NCBI RefSeq assembly: GCF_002013375.1
Contig: NZ_MAEW01000010.1
Coordinates: forward strand, 310,001 to 374,000
DNA: 64,000 bases
Reading direction: 5' to 3'
From: Mycobacterium sp. D16Q13
Lineage (GTDB): Bacteria; Actinomycetota; Actinomycetes; Mycobacteriales; Mycobacteriaceae
In this document: positions 63,781 through 64,000 of the stretch, piece after piece
Numbering within the stretch: position 1 is the first letter of the stretch
Layout of the letters: each line of letters opens with the position of its first letter
The notes under the pieces: generated by a model
The model's input: only the letters and a program-made list of their open reading frames with translations
Database searches by the model: none
Told to the model about the DNA's origin: nothing
Program-made: the position numbers and the translations under genes

Positions 63781-64000
63781 CAGATCATCGCCCTCAGCTG
63801 GCCCTGCGGCTCGATGCCCAGCGCGCTGAGCGCCGACGCGTGGAACACGGTGCTGGGCACATGAATTGCGTGGGCAAGCCCGGTATGCGCATCACGCCAG
63901 TACCGCTGCAGCGGTTTGTCCAGACGCATCGCGTTACCACCGGATCGGGAGAAGATCTGATCGACGGCCATCACGGCGCGCCACGCGGCGCGCACCTGGG
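63780..64000 (-). CDS. hsaA: HsaA-like flavin-dependent monooxygenase, N-terminus outside window
   Basis: C-terminal 73 residues of an acyl-CoA-dehydrogenase-fold oxygenase, with GGNAMRLDKPLQRYWRDAHT and GLAHAIHVPST typical of the HsaA (3-HSA hydroxylase) family. This enzyme hydroxylates the phenolic ring made from steroid rings A/B before HsaC cleavage. Start beyond the right edge. The stop overlaps the HsaC-like start by 1 bp, so the two are coupled. Confidence 0.82.
   Translation of the reverse strand, partial: QVRAAWRAVMAVDQIFSRSGGNAMRLDKPLQRYWRDAHTGLAHAIHVPSTVFHASALSALGIEPQGQLRAMI

Overview
The window is dense, GC-rich actinobacterial DNA from a mycobacterium. From about 4 kb to 48.5 kb a backbone follows the M. 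tuberculosis order Rv3837c to Rv3859c as I remember it: phosphatase, pheA, DUF2470 protein, bfrB, glpQ1, DUF4328 protein, sodA, Rv3847-like, espR, Rv3850-like, hns-like, rraA, ethA, PHP protein, small Rv3857c-like ORF, gltD, gltB. Blocks absent from M. tuberculosis are inserted into this backbone. They include a P450/Baeyer-Villiger operon, an XRE regulator with a methionine aminopeptidase, and an ImmA protease with a polytopic membrane protein. Together these suggest a rapid grower of the M. abscessus-chelonae group (Mycobacteroides). That placement is inference from synteny and protein resemblance, not a search. I saw no rRNA, tRNA, insertion sequence or CRISPR array.

Layout. 0-4 kb: the end of a Baeyer-Villiger-type monooxygenase (BVMO), a TetR regulator, and a two-gene unit of a cysteine-free PRXL2-like protein and a DUF2236/MpaB-type oxygenase, with a repeat-rich operator upstream. 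4-16 kb: pheA and a phosphatase, then an iron block (DUF2470 protein behind an IdeR box, an LCP cell-wall ligase, two tandem ferritins with IdeR-like boxes between them), then glpQ1, a DUF4328 protein, rhodanese and msrA. 15.4-25 kb: sodA, a 1.36-kb gene-free stretch with a CRP-type site, espR, the ImmA and membrane-protein pair, a low-complexity surface protein, a YcnI-CopC copper pair and an hns-like protein. 25-30.7 kb: a TipA-like MerR regulator, a tightly coupled rraA-aldolase-sugar lactone oxidase operon, an enoyl-CoA hydratase and a TetR regulator. 30.8-38.5 kb: ethA, then a TetR-BVMO-SDR-CYP125-like-BVMO operon that looks catabolic for a steroid-, terpenoid- or ketone-like substrate. 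38.5-48.5 kb: PHP protein, GT87 mannosyltransferase, the XRE-MetAP pair with two perfect palindromic operators, a 46-residue ORF, and glutamate synthase. 48.9-55.2 kb: an SDR, PF10118 protein and oxidoreductase operon, alkaline phosphatase, and a TauD-type dioxygenase divergent from a TetR regulator. 55.3-57.6 kb: a DUF1254/DUF1214 lipoprotein and a MarR/PadR pair. 57.6-64 kb: a steroid-ring degradation block (KstD-like, KshA, Cys-rich accessory protein, lipase, IclR, HsaC-like, HsaA-like) cut by the right edge.

The genes are heavily coupled: many neighbours share ATGA, GTGA or TGATG junctions. Several regulator promoters carry visible palindromes. The parts I find most worth testing are the espR-adjacent ImmA and membrane module, the XRE-controlled MetAP, the gene-free CRP-site region upstream of espR, and the PRXL2-like protein with no cysteines.
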